Part shown: positions 17,276-26,151 of the stretch, piece after piece
Numbering within the stretch: the stretch's first letter is position 1
Layout of the letters: each line of letters opens with the position of its first letter
Source of the DNA: Microbacteriaceae bacterium PS02067
GTDB taxonomy: Bacteria; Actinomycetota; Actinomycetes; Actinomycetales; Microbacteriaceae
Direction: 5' to 3'
Length of the DNA: 64,000 bases
Assembly: GCA_029960085.1 (NCBI GenBank)
Contig: JASCPG010000005.1
Span: forward strand, 28,249-92,248
Position numbers and translations under genes: made by a program
The notes under the pieces: generated by a model
Told to the model about the DNA's origin: nothing
Seen by the model: only the letters and a program-made list of their open reading frames with translations
Databases searched by the model: none

Positions 17276-17282
17276 TGACCCT

Positions 17283-19133
17283 ATGTGTGGAATCGTCGGA
17301 TACGTGGGCCCGCGCGAAAGCCAGGCCATCCTCCTCTCGGGTCTCGCCCGCCTCGAGTACCGCGGCTACGACTCGGCCGGCATCGCCGTCATCGACGGAT
17401 CGGGCGACCTCGACATGCGCAAGCGGGCCGGCAAGCTCCAGGTGCTGCGCGACGACCTCGCGGCCCACCCGATGCCCGACGGCACGACGGGAATCGGTCA
17501 CACCCGCTGGGCGACGCACGGCGGTCCGACGGATGCCAACGCGCATCCGCACCTCGCCGACGACGGCAAGCTCGCCGTCATCCACAACGGCATCATCGAG
17601 AACTTCGCCGAGCTGAAGGCGGAACTGCTCTCGCTCGGCTACACCTTCCGCTCCGAGACGGACACCGAGGTCGCGGCGGTCCTGCTCGGACACGAGTACG
17701 GCACCTCCGGCGATCTCACGGCAGCCTTCCGGTCGGTCGTCTCGCGCCTCGAGGGTGCCTTCACGCTGCTCGCGATGCACCAGGACCAGCCCGGACTCGT
17801 CGTCGGCGCGCGCCGGAACTCGCCGCTCGTGATCGGCCTCGGCGACGGCGAGAACTTCCTCGGGTCGGATGTCGCCGCGTTCGTCGAGCACACGCGCAGC
17901 GCCCTCGCCATCGGCCAGGACGAGATCGTCGCGATCACTCCCGGCGGCGTCGAGATCACCGACTTCGAGGGCGTTGCCGTCGAGGCGTCCCCGTTCGAGG
18001 TCGTCTGGGACGCTTCCGCAGCGGAGAAGGGCGGCTGGTCCTCGTTCATGGCCAAGGAGGTCTCCGAGGAGCCCGAGGCCGTCGCCAACACGATCCGCGG
18101 GCGCGTCCACGACGGCGAGGTCGTGATCCCGGAGCTCGACGGTCTCGACGATCTGTTCACCGGCATCCGTCGCATCATCGTCATCGCGTGCGGCACCGCC
18201 GCCTACGCGGCCCAGACCGGTGCGTACGCCATCGAGCAGTGGACCCGCGTCCCCGTGAGCGTCGAGCTCGCCCACGAGTTCCGTTACCGCGATCCCGTCA
18301 TCGGCGACGACACTCTCGTCGTGTCGATCTCGCAGTCCGGCGAGACGATGGACACCCTCATGGCCGTCAAGTACGCGCGCGAGTGCGGCGCCAAGACGCT
18401 GTCGATCTGCAACACGCAGGGCGCGACGATCCCGCGCGAGTCGGATGCCGTGATCTACACCCACGCGGGGCCCGAGGTCGCCGTGGCATCCACGAAGGCG
18501 TTCGTCGCCCAGATCACCGCGCTGTACCTGCTCGCCCTCCATGTCGGCCGACTGCGCGGGGTGCTCTCCGCCGCCGAGTCCGCCGATCACGTGCGGGAGC
18601 TCGAGGCGGTCCCCGCGAAGATCCAGCGCGTGCTGGACGAGGAGCAGACGCACATCGAGCAGTTCTCGCGTTGGATGGCAGACACCCAGTCGGTGCTCTT
18701 CCTCGGCCGTCACGTCGGGTTCCCCATCGCGCTCGAGGGGGCCCTCAAGCTCAAGGAGATCAGCTACATCCATGCCGAGGGGTTCGCCGCAGGCGAGCTC
18801 AAGCACGGTCCGATCGCGCTGATCGAGCCGGGGCAGCCGGTCTTCGTGATCGTGCCGTCGCCGCGCGAGTCGGCGGAGCTGCACAAGAAGGTCGTGTCGA
18901 ACATCCAGGAGATCCGCGCGCGCGGAGCCCGGGTGATCGTCGTCGCGGAAGAAGGGGATGCCGCGGTGCTGCCCTTCGCCGACGAGGTGCTGCGGATCCC
19001 GCTCGCGGGGCCCTTCTTCGAGCCGCTGCTGGCGGTCGTGCCGCTGCACATCTTCGCGATGGGCCTCGCGACGGCGAAGGGTCTCGATGTCGACCAGCCG
19101 CGGAACCTCGCGAAGTCCGTCACCGTCGAGTGA
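17283..19133 (+). CDS. glmS: Glutamine-fructose-6-phosphate aminotransferase (isomerizing)
   Basis: 616 residues, the usual GlmS length. The N-terminal class II glutamine amidotransferase domain begins MCGIVGYVG, leaving Cys2 as nucleophile after removal of Met, and contains GHTRWATHGG and HNGIIENF. Two SIS domains follow: a fructose-6-phosphate site at ACGTAAYAAQ and SISQSGETMDT, and a second with LGRHVGFPIALEGALKLKEISYIHAEG. The C-terminus ends in KSVTVE, as conserved in the family. It makes glucosamine-6-phosphate for peptidoglycan and the UDP-GlcNAc pool that the neighbouring polysaccharide genes may use. ATG start, apparently leaderless. No glmS ribozyme is seen. Confidence 0.97.
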   Translation: MCGIVGYVGPRESQAILLSGLARLEYRGYDSAGIAVIDGSGDLDMRKRAGKLQVLRDDLAAHPMPDGTTGIGHTRWATHGGPTDANAHPHLADDGKLAVIHNGIIENFAELKAELLSLGYTFRSETDTEVAAVLLGHEYGTSGDLTAAFRSVVSRLEGAFTLLAMHQDQPGLVVGARRNSPLVIGLGDGENFLGSDVAAFVEHTRSALAIGQDEIVAITPGGVEITDFEGVAVEASPFEVVWDASAAEKGGWSSFMAKEVSEEPEAVANTIRGRVHDGEVVIPELDGLDDLFTGIRRIIVIACGTAAYAAQTGAYAIEQWTRVPVSVELAHEFRYRDPVIGDDTLVVSISQSGETMDTLMAVKYARECGAKTLSICNTQGATIPRESDAVIYTHAGPEVAVASTKAFVAQITALYLLALHVGRLRGVLSAAESADHVRELEAVPAKIQRVLDEEQTHIEQFSRWMADTQSVLFLGRHVGFPIALEGALKLKEISYIHAEGFAAGELKHGPIALIEPGQPVFVIVPSPRESAELHKKVVSNIQEIRARGARVIVVAEEGDAAVLPFADEVLRIPLAGPFFEPLLAVVPLHIFAMGLATAKGLDVDQPRNLAKSVTVE

Positions 19134-19192
19134 GGTTCCGCGCGGCTGACGGCGTCGCCGTCGGCGCCCGCATCCGCCCCGACCGGCGCCGG

Positions 19193-19198
19193 TAGGCT
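19193..19198 (+). promoter_or_regulatory. -10 box of acpS-alr
   Basis: TAGGCT, 7 bases before the GTG start of acpS at 19206. Confidence 0.5.
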
Positions 19199-19205
19199 GG
19201 ATGCC

Positions 19206-19634
19206 GTGATCGTCGGTATCGGCGTCGACCTCGTCGACATCCCACGCTTCGAGCGGTCGATCGCGCGCACGCCGCGGCTCCTCGAGCGGCTGTTCGCACC
19301 GGGGGAGCGCGCCCTGAAGCCGCACTCGCTGGCTGCGCGCTACGCCGCGAAAGAGGCCCTCATCAAGGCCCTCGGCGGCTCGGAGGGCGTGCACTGGACC
19401 GATATCGAAGTGGCCTCCGAGCCGAGCGGGCGGCCGGTGTTCGCGCTGACCGGTGAGACGGCCGAGACGGTGGATGCCCGCGGCATCCGCTCGCTTCACC
19501 TGTCGCTCAGTCATGATGCGGGCCTTGCGACCGCGTACGTCATCGCCGAATCGGTGGGCGTCTCGCCCGCCGCCTCGACACACGTGCCCACGGAGGCCGC
19601 GGTCGCCACCCCGGCCGAAGGAGCCTCGGCATGA
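19206..19634 (+). CDS. acpS: Holo-[acyl-carrier-protein] synthase
   Basis: 142 residues. The catalytic N-terminal motif GIGVDLVDIPRFE and the second motif RYAAKEALIKALGG carry the Mg-binding aspartate and glutamate of AcpS. HLSLSHDAGLATAYVI follows. It transfers 4'-phosphopantetheine from CoA to acyl carrier proteins. The last 20 residues are a non-conserved Ala-rich tail. GTG start. The stop overlaps alr (ATGA). It may also modify the carrier protein encoded at 3201. Confidence 0.93.
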   Translation: MIVGIGVDLVDIPRFERSIARTPRLLERLFAPGERALKPHSLAARYAAKEALIKALGGSEGVHWTDIEVASEPSGRPVFALTGETAETVDARGIRSLHLSLSHDAGLATAYVIAESVGVSPAASTHVPTEAAVATPAEGASA

Positions 19635-20755
19635 GCAGCCTCCCCGCCGGCGTCCTGCGCGAAGCGCTCATCGACACCGCCGCCATCACCGAGAACGTGA
19701 GGCATCTGCGCCGCGTCACCGATTCCGACGTGATCGCCGTCGTCAAAGCGGACGGCTACGGTCACGGCGCTGCGCGTTCCGCCGCCGCCGCTCTCGCCGG
19801 CGGCGCGAACCGGATCGGCGTCTCCGACATCTCCGAGGCGCTCGCGCTCCGCAGGGCCGGGATCGGCGCGCCGATCCTCGCGTGGCTGCATGCGCGCGGG
19901 GCATCCTTCGTGGAGGCGGCCGCCGCGCGGATCGAGCTCGGCATCTCGAGTTTCGAGCAGCTCGAGGCGGCTGCGGCCGCGGCATCCGGCGACGGTCCTG
20001 TCGCGGTGCACCTCAAGGCCGAGACGGGTCTCGGACGCAACGGCATCGCCCCCGCCGACCTCGGCCGCGTGTTCTCCGAAGCGGCGCGCCTCGAACGCAT
20101 CGGGCGGCTGCGTGTCGTCGGGATCTTCAGTCATCTCTCGAACACGAGCGAGGCCGACGACCTCGCCGCGGTCTCCCGTTTCGAGGGCGCGCTCTCGCTC
20201 GCAGCGACGCACGGGCTTGCGCCGCAGGTGCGGCACATCGCCGCCTCGCATGCGGCGATCGCCCTGCCCCAGGCGCGCTTCGGGTGCGTGCGGCTCGGGA
20301 TCGCGATCTACGGACTCTCGCCCTTCCCCGACCGCACCTCGGCCTACCTCGGCCTTCGCCCCGCGATGACCTTGCGCGGGGCGGTCGCGGCCGTGCGACG
20401 GGTGCCCGCGGGGCAGGGAGTGTCGTACGGCTACGTGCACCGCACGGAGGAGGAGACGACGCTCGCCCTCGTGCCGCTCGGCTACGCCGACGGTGTGCCG
20501 CGCGCGGCCTCCGGCGCTGCGGCCGTGCGCATCGGCGGCGCGACGTTCCCGGTCGCGGGTCGCATCGCGATGGACCAGTTCGTCGTGGATGTCGGGTCGC
20601 ACCCCGTCGCCGTGGGCGATGAGGCGGTGCTGTTCGGCGACCCGACCCTCGGTCACCCGCCGGTGGAGGCCTGGGCCGACGCCGCGGACACGATCAACTA
20701 CGAGATCGTCACACGGATCGGCCCGCGCGTGCCCCGCCGCGAGGTCGCACGATGA
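19631..20755 (+). CDS. alr: Alanine racemase
   Basis: 374 residues. The PLP lysine lies in VIAVVKADGYGHGA near residue 39. The substrate-binding VHLKAETGLGRNGI, the SHLSNTSEAD segment and the second-domain catalytic tyrosine in GQGVSYGY are present, with GRIAMDQFVVDV near the C-terminus. It interconverts L- and D-alanine for peptidoglycan. Coupled to acpS by a 4-base overlap. Confidence 0.95.
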   Translation: MSSLPAGVLREALIDTAAITENVRHLRRVTDSDVIAVVKADGYGHGAARSAAAALAGGANRIGVSDISEALALRRAGIGAPILAWLHARGASFVEAAAARIELGISSFEQLEAAAAAASGDGPVAVHLKAETGLGRNGIAPADLGRVFSEAARLERIGRLRVVGIFSHLSNTSEADDLAAVSRFEGALSLAATHGLAPQVRHIAASHAAIALPQARFGCVRLGIAIYGLSPFPDRTSAYLGLRPAMTLRGAVAAVRRVPAGQGVSYGYVHRTEEETTLALVPLGYADGVPRAASGAAAVRIGGATFPVAGRIAMDQFVVDVGSHPVAVGDEAVLFGDPTLGHPPVEAWADAADTINYEIVTRIGPRVPRREVAR

Positions 20756-20988
20756 CCCGGCATGCGCGCGCCGGGGCCACGCCCTTCGTCAGCGCGACCC
20801 CCGCTGTCGCGGGGCTCGGCGGGCATCCGTTCGGCTTCTTCGCCGACTCTCGCGAACCGTATTCAGTCCGCAGCGCGGGCGCACGGGGCCGGAGCCGCGG
20901 AAACACGGGGCCCGGCCGCGGCGCCCGCTCCGCGCAGACTGAATGCGGAACGGCGAGTGCGGGGCGCGGATCGGTGGAGGCGGCATGA
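20752..20988 (+). CDS. Possible small coupled ORF between alr and tsaE (doubtful)
   Basis: 78 codons. Its ATG overlaps the alr stop (ATGA) and its TGA overlaps the tsaE start (ATGA), so it fits the operon perfectly. The translation has no recognisable domain, and the second half runs through the palindromic repeat at 20857-20948. Either a small gene interrupted by the repeat, or a chance frame. The first 35 codons are the more gene-like part. Confidence 0.25.
   Translation: MTRHARAGATPFVSATPAVAGLGGHPFGFFADSREPYSVRSAGARGRSRGNTGPGRGARSAQTECGTASAGRGSVEAA
20857..20948. repeat. Long imperfect palindrome, CGTATTCAGTC family, copy 1
   Basis: The outer arms CCGTATTCAGTC (20857-20868) and GACTGAATGCGG (20937-20948) are inverted, and the GC-rich interior (GCGCGGGCGCACGGGGCC against GGCCGCGGCGCCCGCTC) continues the pairing with interruptions. 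The same outer core recurs at 62392-62471. It lies between alr and tsaE. Confidence 0.75.
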
Positions 20989-21488
20989 GCGGGCTGGATG
21001 CCTTCGTCGGCGAGCGCGAGATCGCCTCGCCGTCCGAGATGGAGGCCCTGGGTCGTGAGCTCGGCGGGGCGCTCGCGGGCGGTGACCTGGTCGTGCTCAC
21101 GGGCGCGCTGGGTGCCGGAAAGACCACCCTCACCAGGGGAATCGCCGCGGCCTTGGGCGTGCGCGGGCGGGTGCAGAGCCCGACGTTCGTGATCGCGCGC
21201 ACGCATCCGTCGCTCGGTGACGGTCCGTCGCTCGTGCACGTGGATGCGTACCGGCTCGGCACAGACGGAGAGCTCGACGATCTCGACATCGACTATCCGC
21301 ACTCCGTCGTCATCGCGGAGTGGGCGGCGCCTTATGCCGCAGCCGTCGCCGACACGTGGTGGGAGGTCGAGATCGACCGCGGCTGGTCGGGCACCGGGGT
21401 CGACAACGCGTGCGGCACGGCGGGACCGCACGTCGCCGACATGGAGGATGCCGCGCCCCGGCTCGTCCGCATCTCGCGCCGCCCCTAG
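20985..21488 (+). CDS. tsaE: tRNA threonylcarbamoyladenosine biosynthesis ATPase TsaE
   Basis: 167 residues. Walker A GALGAGKTTLTRGI, then QSPTFVIARTH, the acidic HVDAYRLGTDGELDDLDI block, and VVIAEWAAPYA for the Walker B/EW motif. It partners TsaB and TsaD, encoded just downstream, in making t6A37 of tRNAs. The ATG at 20985 was chosen because GGAGG lies 4 bases before it; the in-frame ATG at 20943 is inside the palindrome. Confidence 0.93.
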   Translation: MSGLDAFVGEREIASPSEMEALGRELGGALAGGDLVVLTGALGAGKTTLTRGIAAALGVRGRVQSPTFVIARTHPSLGDGPSLVHVDAYRLGTDGELDDLDIDYPHSVVIAEWAAPYAAAVADTWWEVEIDRGWSGTGVDNACGTAGPHVADMEDAAPRLVRISRRP

Positions 21489-21521
21489 CCCTGCCGAGCC
21501 GCCCCTCCGCCGGGGCCCGAC

Positions 21522-21527
21522 TACCCT
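21522..21527 (+). promoter_or_regulatory. -10 box of tsaB-rimI
   Basis: TACCCT, 6 bases before the GTG at 21534. The intervening GGAGAG could instead serve as a ribosome site. Confidence 0.4.
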
Positions 21528-21533
21528 GGAGAG

Positions 21534-22214
21534 GTGATCCTCGGCATCGACACCTCGCTCGGCACGGCCGTGGCCGTCGTCGACCTCGACGGAGTCGTAC
21601 GCGCCGAGGCATCCAGCGACAACCCGCTCGGACACGCCGAGGTCATCGGCGACCTGCTGCAGGCCGCGCTCGCGGATGCCGCGCGCGGGCCACTCGGGCA
21701 GACCGGCGCCATCGAGCCCGTGACCCTGACACATGTTGCCGCGGGAATGGGCCCGGGCCCGTTCACGGGGCTGCGGGTCGGGATCGCCGCCGCGCGCGCC
21801 TTCGCCCTGGGTCGGGGGCTCCCGGTCGTCGCCGTACCGAGCCACGACGCGGCGGCGCTCGAGGTGTTCCTCGCGAGCGCGCTCACAGATCCCTTCGCCG
21901 AGGTGCCTCGCTTCGGCATCGTCACTGATGCTCGCCGTCGGGAGTTCGCCTACACCGTCTATGACGGCATCGACGACGATGGCCTCCCGGTGCGGGTCGC
22001 CGGCCCCGCCCTCACTCCGCGCGACGAGATTGACACCGTGCTCGCAGGCTTCGGAGCCGAACGCCGCGACGCCGTCTCGATCTCGGCGGCGATGCTCGCC
22101 ACGGTCGCCGCCCGGGCGGTCGCCGCGGGGCGTGGGCTCACCGGCCCCGAACCGCTGTACCTCCGCGCGCCCGACGTCACGCTGCCGCGTGCGCCCAAAC
22201 GGGTGACCGCATGA
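21534..22214 (+). CDS. tsaB: tRNA threonylcarbamoyladenosine biosynthesis protein TsaB
   Basis: 226 residues of the ASKHA fold: ILGIDTSLGTAVAVVD at the N-terminus, GMGPGPFTGLRVGIAAARAFAL in the middle, and TDARRREFAYTVYD. It is the non-catalytic partner of TsaD. The stop overlaps rimI (ATGA). Confidence 0.92.
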   Translation: MILGIDTSLGTAVAVVDLDGVVRAEASSDNPLGHAEVIGDLLQAALADAARGPLGQTGAIEPVTLTHVAAGMGPGPFTGLRVGIAAARAFALGRGLPVVAVPSHDAAALEVFLASALTDPFAEVPRFGIVTDARRREFAYTVYDGIDDDGLPVRVAGPALTPRDEIDTVLAGFGAERRDAVSISAAMLATVAARAVAAGRGLTGPEPLYLRAPDVTLPRAPKRVTA

Positions 22215-22708
22215 GCCTCCGGCCGGCGACCTCCGCCGATCTCGCCGCCATCATGACGATCGAGCGCGCCGCGTTCCCGTCGGATGCCTGGAGCGCGGCC
22301 ATGATGGCGGAAGAGCTCGCTTCGCCGCACAACCACTATGTCGTCGCCGAGCGCGCAGGTCGCGTCGAGGGGTACGCGGGGCTTCGTGCACCGGCGGGCG
22401 CGAACGACGGCGACGTGCAGACGATCGCGCTCGCCGAGCCCGCCCGCGGACGCGGGACCGGGCGGGCCCTTCTCGTGGCGCTCCTCGAACAGGCCGCGCT
22501 GCGGGATGTGCGGCACGTGTTCCTCGACGTCCGCGACGACAACCCGGTGGCGCACGCGCTGTACGTGTCGGAGGGGTTCCGCGAGATCGGCCGGCGCGCG
22601 AACTACTACGCCGCCGACGGCGTCGACGCGATCGTCATGCAGCTCGACATCCCGGCCTGGGCCGCGGCGCGTGTGCCGCAGCCCTCCGATGCGGGAGCGT
22701 GCTCGTGA
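22211..22708 (+). CDS. rimI: Ribosomal-protein-S18-alanine N-acetyltransferase
   Basis: 165 residues, a compact [19 protein letters not shown], the acetyl-CoA loop [15 protein letters not shown] (R/QxxGxG/A variant) and [29 protein letters not shown], a very conserved RimI ending. Located between tsaB and tsaD as in most actinobacteria. Confidence 0.9.
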   Translation: MSLRPATSADLAAIMTIERAAFPSDAWSAAMMAEELASPHNHYVVAERAGRVEGYAGLRAPAGANDGDVQTIALAEPARGRGTGRALLVALLEQAALRDVRHVFLDVRDDNPVAHALYVSEGFREIGRRANYYAADGVDAIVMQLDIPAWAAARVPQPSDAGACS

Positions 22709-22719
22709 ATCGGTTCCGA

Positions 22720-22781
22720 AAGCAGGGCGAACTGCGCCCGGAGTGGCGCGTAGCCGCGCGGCGCCCCGCTTCGCCCTGCTT
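22720..22781. repeat. Palindromic repeat between rimI and tsaD
   Basis: A perfect 12-bp inverted core, AAGCAGGGCGAA (22720-22731) and TTCGCCCTGCTT (22770-22781). Partial pairing extends on both sides (CCG and GCGCC blocks). It fills most of the short rimI-tsaD gap. It differs from the other palindromes in the window. Confidence 0.65.
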
Positions 22782-22823
22782 CCGCAACGGAGAGCCCGTC
22801 TCTCGCATCGGAAAGGGCGTCGC

Positions 22824-23936
22824 ATGACTCGCGCCGAACCGCTCGTGCTCGGCATCGAGACGAGCTGCGACGAGACCGGCATCGGCATCGTGCGGGGCCG
22901 GACCCTCCTGTCGAACACGATCGCGAGCTCGATGGACGAGCACGCCCGCTACGGCGGCGTCGTCCCCGAGGTGGCCGCGCGAGCGCACCTCGAGGCGCTG
23001 CAGCCCGCGATCGAGGCGGCCGTCGCGGAGGCCGGGATCACGCTCGATGAACTGGATGCCGTCGCCGTGACGAGCGGCCCCGGCCTCGCCGGCGCGCTCA
23101 TGGTCGGCGTCGGGGCGGCGAAGGCGCTCGCCGTCAGCCTCGGCAAGCCGCTCTACGCCGTCAACCATCTCGTCGGCCACATCGCCGCCGACATCCTCAC
23201 GGGGGACGAGGTCGAGTACCCGACGATCGCGCTCCTCGTCTCGGGCGGGCACACGTCGCTTCTGCTCGTCCGCGACCTGACGACCGACGTCGAACTCCTC
23301 GGTGAGACGATGGACGACGCCGCCGGCGAGGCCTTCGACAAGATCGCCCGGATCCTCGGGCTGCCCTACCCCGGCGGCCCCGAGATCGACCGTGCGGCAG
23401 CGGCCGGCGACCCGAACGCGATCCGCTTCCCGCGCGGCCTCTCCCGCGCGTCGGACATGGCAGAGCACCGGTACGACTTCTCGTTCTCGGGGCTGAAGAC
23501 CGCCGTCGCCCGGTGGGTCGAGCAGTCCTCGCTCACCCCGGGCGAGGGCGCCAGCGAGGCGTCGCCGGAGACCGGCCCGGGCGCGCCAGGTGGCCCCAGC
23601 GCCGCTGACGTCGCCGCATCGTTCCGCGAGGCGGTCGTCGACGTGCTGGTGACGAAGGCGTTGGATGCCTGTGCCCGCCACGGCGTGCCGCGACTGCTCC
23701 TGGGCGGCGGCGTCGTCGCCAATCGCCGTCTGCGCGAGGTCGCGCTCGACCGCGCCGAGGCCGCGGGCGTCACCGTGCGCATCCCGCCGCTCAGCCTCTG
23801 CACGGACAACGGCGCGATGATCGCCGCGCTCGCTGCCCAGCTCATCTCGAGCGGACGCCGCCCGTCGACCCTCGCCTTCGGGGCGGATTCGACGCTGCCC
23901 GTGACGGAGATCCAGATCTCCGAGGAGGCCCCGTGA
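22824..23936 (+). CDS. tsaD: tRNA N6-adenosine threonylcarbamoyltransferase TsaD
   Basis: 370 residues. [15 protein letters not shown] opens the ASKHA domain, the metal-binding NHLVGHIAA holds the two conserved histidines, and [35 protein letters not shown] and [11 protein letters not shown] follow. An Ala/Gly/Pro-rich insertion of about 25 residues sits after [15 protein letters not shown]. The ATG at 22824 follows GAAAGG. The stop overlaps the next gene (GTGA). Confidence 0.95.
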   Translation: MTRAEPLVLGIETSCDETGIGIVRGRTLLSNTIASSMDEHARYGGVVPEVAARAHLEALQPAIEAAVAEAGITLDELDAVAVTSGPGLAGALMVGVGAAKALAVSLGKPLYAVNHLVGHIAADILTGDEVEYPTIALLVSGGHTSLLLVRDLTTDVELLGETMDDAAGEAFDKIARILGLPYPGGPEIDRAAAAGDPNAIRFPRGLSRASDMAEHRYDFSFSGLKTAVARWVEQSSLTPGEGASEASPETGPGAPGGPSAADVAASFREAVVDVLVTKALDACARHGVPRLLLGGGVVANRRLREVALDRAEAAGVTVRIPPLSLCTDNGAMIAALAAQLISSGRRPSTLAFGADSTLPVTEIQISEEAP

Positions 23937-24457
23937 GCGACCCTCGAGACCACGACCGAGACGCCGCCGAACCCGCTGCATCGGCGGCCGCGCCCGCTCC
24001 CGCCACGTCAGCCGAGTACCCGACCGCACCCGCACCCGCAGCATCGCCCTCCCTCCCGCTCGGTGCGCCTTCGGACGATGTCACCGTCGCCGCGTCGGCG
24101 GCGCTCCCGGGCGAGCACCGCGGCGGCTTCCAGCGCGAGTTGACGGCGCCCGTCCCGATCACGGCGACGGTCCACACGGAGTTCGCGTGGACCGAGCCCC
24201 CGGCCCCTGCTCCCGCACCGACGCACCTCGGTTCGTGGGCACTGACGTTCGCCGTCGTGGGCCTCGCCGTGTCGTTCCTCGTCGGGTGGGGTTTCCTCAT
24301 CGGCCTCGTGGGCGTCGTACTCGCGATCCTGGCCCTCCGACGCCCCTGGGAGTCGCGGTCGATCGCGGTGTGGGCGCTGTGCCTGAGCGCGCTCTCGCTC
24401 GTCTACAGCGCCGGCTGGCTGTGGTGGGCGTCGACGCAGGGCCCGCTGTTCGGCTGA
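23933..24457 (+). CDS. Small membrane protein with disordered N-terminus (DUF4190-like)
   Basis: 174 residues. The first 95 are Ala/Pro-rich and acidic and look disordered. The rest holds two hydrophobic hairpins ([32 protein letters not shown] and [21 protein letters not shown]), with the spacing of DUF4190-type small membrane proteins. GTG start coupled to tsaD. Function unknown. Confidence 0.65.
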   Translation: MSDPRDHDRDAAEPAASAAAPAPATSAEYPTAPAPAASPSLPLGAPSDDVTVAASAALPGEHRGGFQRELTAPVPITATVHTEFAWTEPPAPAPAPTHLGSWALTFAVVGLAVSFLVGWGFLIGLVGVVLAILALRRPWESRSIAVWALCLSALSLVYSAGWLWWASTQGPLFG

Positions 24458-24468
24458 CCGCCTGCCCG

Positions 24469-25656
24469 CTACACCCGGTCGGCGAGCAGCGTCGTGCGCG
24501 TGTGCCCGATACGAGTGACGAACAGCGTCGCGGACTCCGCTCCGGAGGGCTTCAGCTTCGTCCGCAGGACGGCGGGGTCGATGTCGACCCCGCGCTTCTT
24601 GATCTCGAGGGTCCCGATCCCGCGGTCGCGGAGCGCCCGGCCCAGCGCCTTGATATCGTTCGGCAGCTGCTCGCGCACGCGGAAGCTCTGTACGAACGGG
24701 CTGGATGCCGGGGCATCCGATGTCAGGTACGCGATGCGCTGATCGAGCATCCCGGCGCCGATCGTGCGGGCGACCTCGCCGATGAGCCGCGCCCGGATGA
24801 CGGCGCCTTCGGGTTCGTGCAGGTATGCGCCGAGGCCACGCACGGGCGCGTCGGGCGCATCGCCGGATGCCACGAGCTCCGCCGCCTGCCCGCCGCGGAT
24901 GACGAGGGCCGCCCGCCGCACGCCGGGGCGCGCGAGGATGCCGGTCCACACGACGAGTTCGATCGTCGACCCGTCGACGGAGATCCACTGCGCCTCGGCG
25001 TCGTCGGGGATGAGCGAGCGGTCGAAGGCCGGCCCGAGCTTGATCCCGGCCGGCAGGCGCGCCGACAGGCCGAACACCCAGTCGAGCGGGGGTGACCAGT
25101 CGCCCGCACCGACGCGGGTCGTCTCGCCGTGGCCCGCGGTGCGGCGGGCGGGGTCGAGCCACACGGCGTCGATCCCGGTGAGGTCGACATCCTCGGCGCG
25201 GCCGCTGCGCACGGAGACGCCGTCCCCGAACGGCGCGAGGTTGTACGCCGCGAGCGCCGCCGTGATCTCGTCGGCGTCGACGGCAAGCACGTCGAGTCCG
25301 ATCCCGGCGAGCGCGAGCGCGTCGCCGCCGATCCCGCACCCGAGGTCGGCGACCCGGGTTACGCCGGCATCGCGGAAACGCCCTGCGTGGCGCGCCCCGA
25401 CCTCGAGGCGGGTCGCCTGTTCGAGGCCGGCGCGGGTGAACAGCATGCGATCGGCGAACGCCCCGAACTTCTGCCGTGCGCGGGTGCGCAGGCGCGCCTG
25501 GCCGACGACCGCCGAGACCAGCTGCGGGGAGTGACCGGCGGCGCGCAGGCGTGAGACGGCGGATGCCACGGCATCCGTCGAATCGATCGCAGAGGCCTCG
25601 TCGACGAGTCGCAGGCCCTCGGGGGTGAGGAGGGCATCGAGTTCGGCGCGGTCCAT
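24469..25656 (-). CDS. SAM-dependent methyltransferase with THUMP-like C-terminus
   Basis: 395 residues. A helical N-terminal part (1-95) is followed by a Rossmann methyltransferase core (VADLGCGIGGDALALAG as SAM motif I near residue 107, LAVDADEITAALAAYN, then DAVWLDPARRT as motif IV). The C-terminal domain resembles the THUMP-like region of an actinobacterial methyltransferase family (EIKKRGVDIDPAVLRTKLK). The substrate is probably RNA but is not established. Confidence 0.8.
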   Translation of the reverse strand: MDRAELDALLTPEGLRLVDEASAIDSTDAVASAVSRLRAAGHSPQLVSAVVGQARLRTRARQKFGAFADRMLFTRAGLEQATRLEVGARHAGRFRDAGVTRVADLGCGIGGDALALAGIGLDVLAVDADEITAALAAYNLAPFGDGVSVRSGRAEDVDLTGIDAVWLDPARRTAGHGETTRVGAGDWSPPLDWVFGLSARLPAGIKLGPAFDRSLIPDDAEAQWISVDGSTIELVVWTGILARPGVRRAALVIRGGQAAELVASGDAPDAPVRGLGAYLHEPEGAVIRARLIGEVARTIGAGMLDQRIAYLTSDAPASSPFVQSFRVREQLPNDIKALGRALRDRGIGTLEIKKRGVDIDPAVLRTKLKPSGAESATLFVTRIGHTRTTLLADRV

Positions 25657-25705
25657 GGAGCCAGCCTGCCACGGCCCGACGAGCGACGCCGCACGTCACG
25701 CGAAC

Positions 25706-25730
25706 TGGCACTCGCGTTGCACGAGTGCCA
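25706..25730. promoter_or_regulatory. Upstream inverted repeat at the groES promoter
   Basis: TGGCACTCG (25706-25714) and CGAGTGCCA (25722-25730) form a perfect 9-bp inverted repeat with a 7-base spacer. It overlaps the -35 box TTGCAC. The half-sites resemble CIRCE half-sites, so HrcA or another heat-shock repressor may bind here too. Confidence 0.6.
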
Positions 25731-25745
25731 ACGGCGCCCTAGACT
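25718..25745 (+). promoter_or_regulatory. groES promoter
   Basis: -35 TTGCAC (25718-25723) and -10 TAGACT (25740-25745) separated by 16 bases. Initiation would fall just at the CIRCE element. Confidence 0.65.
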
Positions 25746-25750
25746 TGCGG

Positions 25751-25777
25751 TTAGCACTCCGACCCCTCGGGTGCTAA
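25751..25777. promoter_or_regulatory. CIRCE operator (HrcA site)
   Basis: TTAGCACTC, 9 bases, GGGTGCTAA, against the consensus TTAGCACTC-N9-GAGTGCTAA; one base differs. It overlaps the expected transcription start of groES. Confidence 0.9.
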
Positions 25778-25828
25778 TCAGTCTTTTCCGTGACCGCGGC
25801 CGTGCGCCGCACCAGAAAGAGGTGAACC

Positions 25829-26125
25829 GTGTCGGTTTCCATCAAGCCGCTCGAGGATCGCATCGTCATCAAGCAGGTCGAGGCCGAGCAGGTCACGTCC
25901 AGCGGGCTCGTCATCCCCGACACCGCCAAGGAGAAGCCCCAGGAGGGCGAGGTCGTGGCGGTGGGCCCCGGCCGCATCGACGACAACGGCAACCGTGTGC
26001 CGCTCGACGTCGCCGTCGGCGACCGTGTCATCTACTCGAAGTACGGCGGCACCGAGGTGAAGTTCGGCGCCGACGAGTACCTCGTCCTGTCGGCTCGCGA
26101 CGTGCTGGCGGTCGTCGTCCGCTGA
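25829..26125 (+). CDS. groS: Co-chaperonin GroES
   Basis: 98 residues: [19 protein letters not shown] at the N-terminus, the mobile loop [26 protein letters not shown], and [28 protein letters not shown]. It caps the GroEL ring. GTG start after AGAGGTG. No groEL follows; a hairpin terminates the unit, so this is a monocistronic groES as in many actinobacteria that keep groEL elsewhere. Confidence 0.97.
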   Translation: MSVSIKPLEDRIVIKQVEAEQVTSSGLVIPDTAKEKPQEGEVVAVGPGRIDDNGNRVPLDVAVGDRVIYSKYGGTEVKFGADEYLVLSARDVLAVVVR

Positions 26126-26151
26126 GACGGCGCCTGCGACACCGCAGACCT

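Larger units (their letters stand above)
16704..17282. other. Non-coding stretch between the sugar transferase and glmS
   Basis: 579 bases without a supported gene. The part next to 16704 carries the sugar transferase promoter; the part next to 17282 carries the glmS -10 box. In between is C-rich sequence on the plus strand with no codon-position bias, then the strong hairpin at 17165-17214. A structured RNA cannot be excluded. Confidence 0.5.

Noticed and set aside
17165..17282. glmS ribozyme
   Set aside because: No ribozyme core is recognisable, glmS appears leaderless, and the ribozyme is typical of Firmicutes.
16704..19583. Minus-strand open frame continuing upstream of the sugar transferase for almost 2.9 kb
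   Set aside because: It is antisense to glmS and acpS, has no domain, and exists because of the GC-rich third positions. The sugar transferase starts near 16703.
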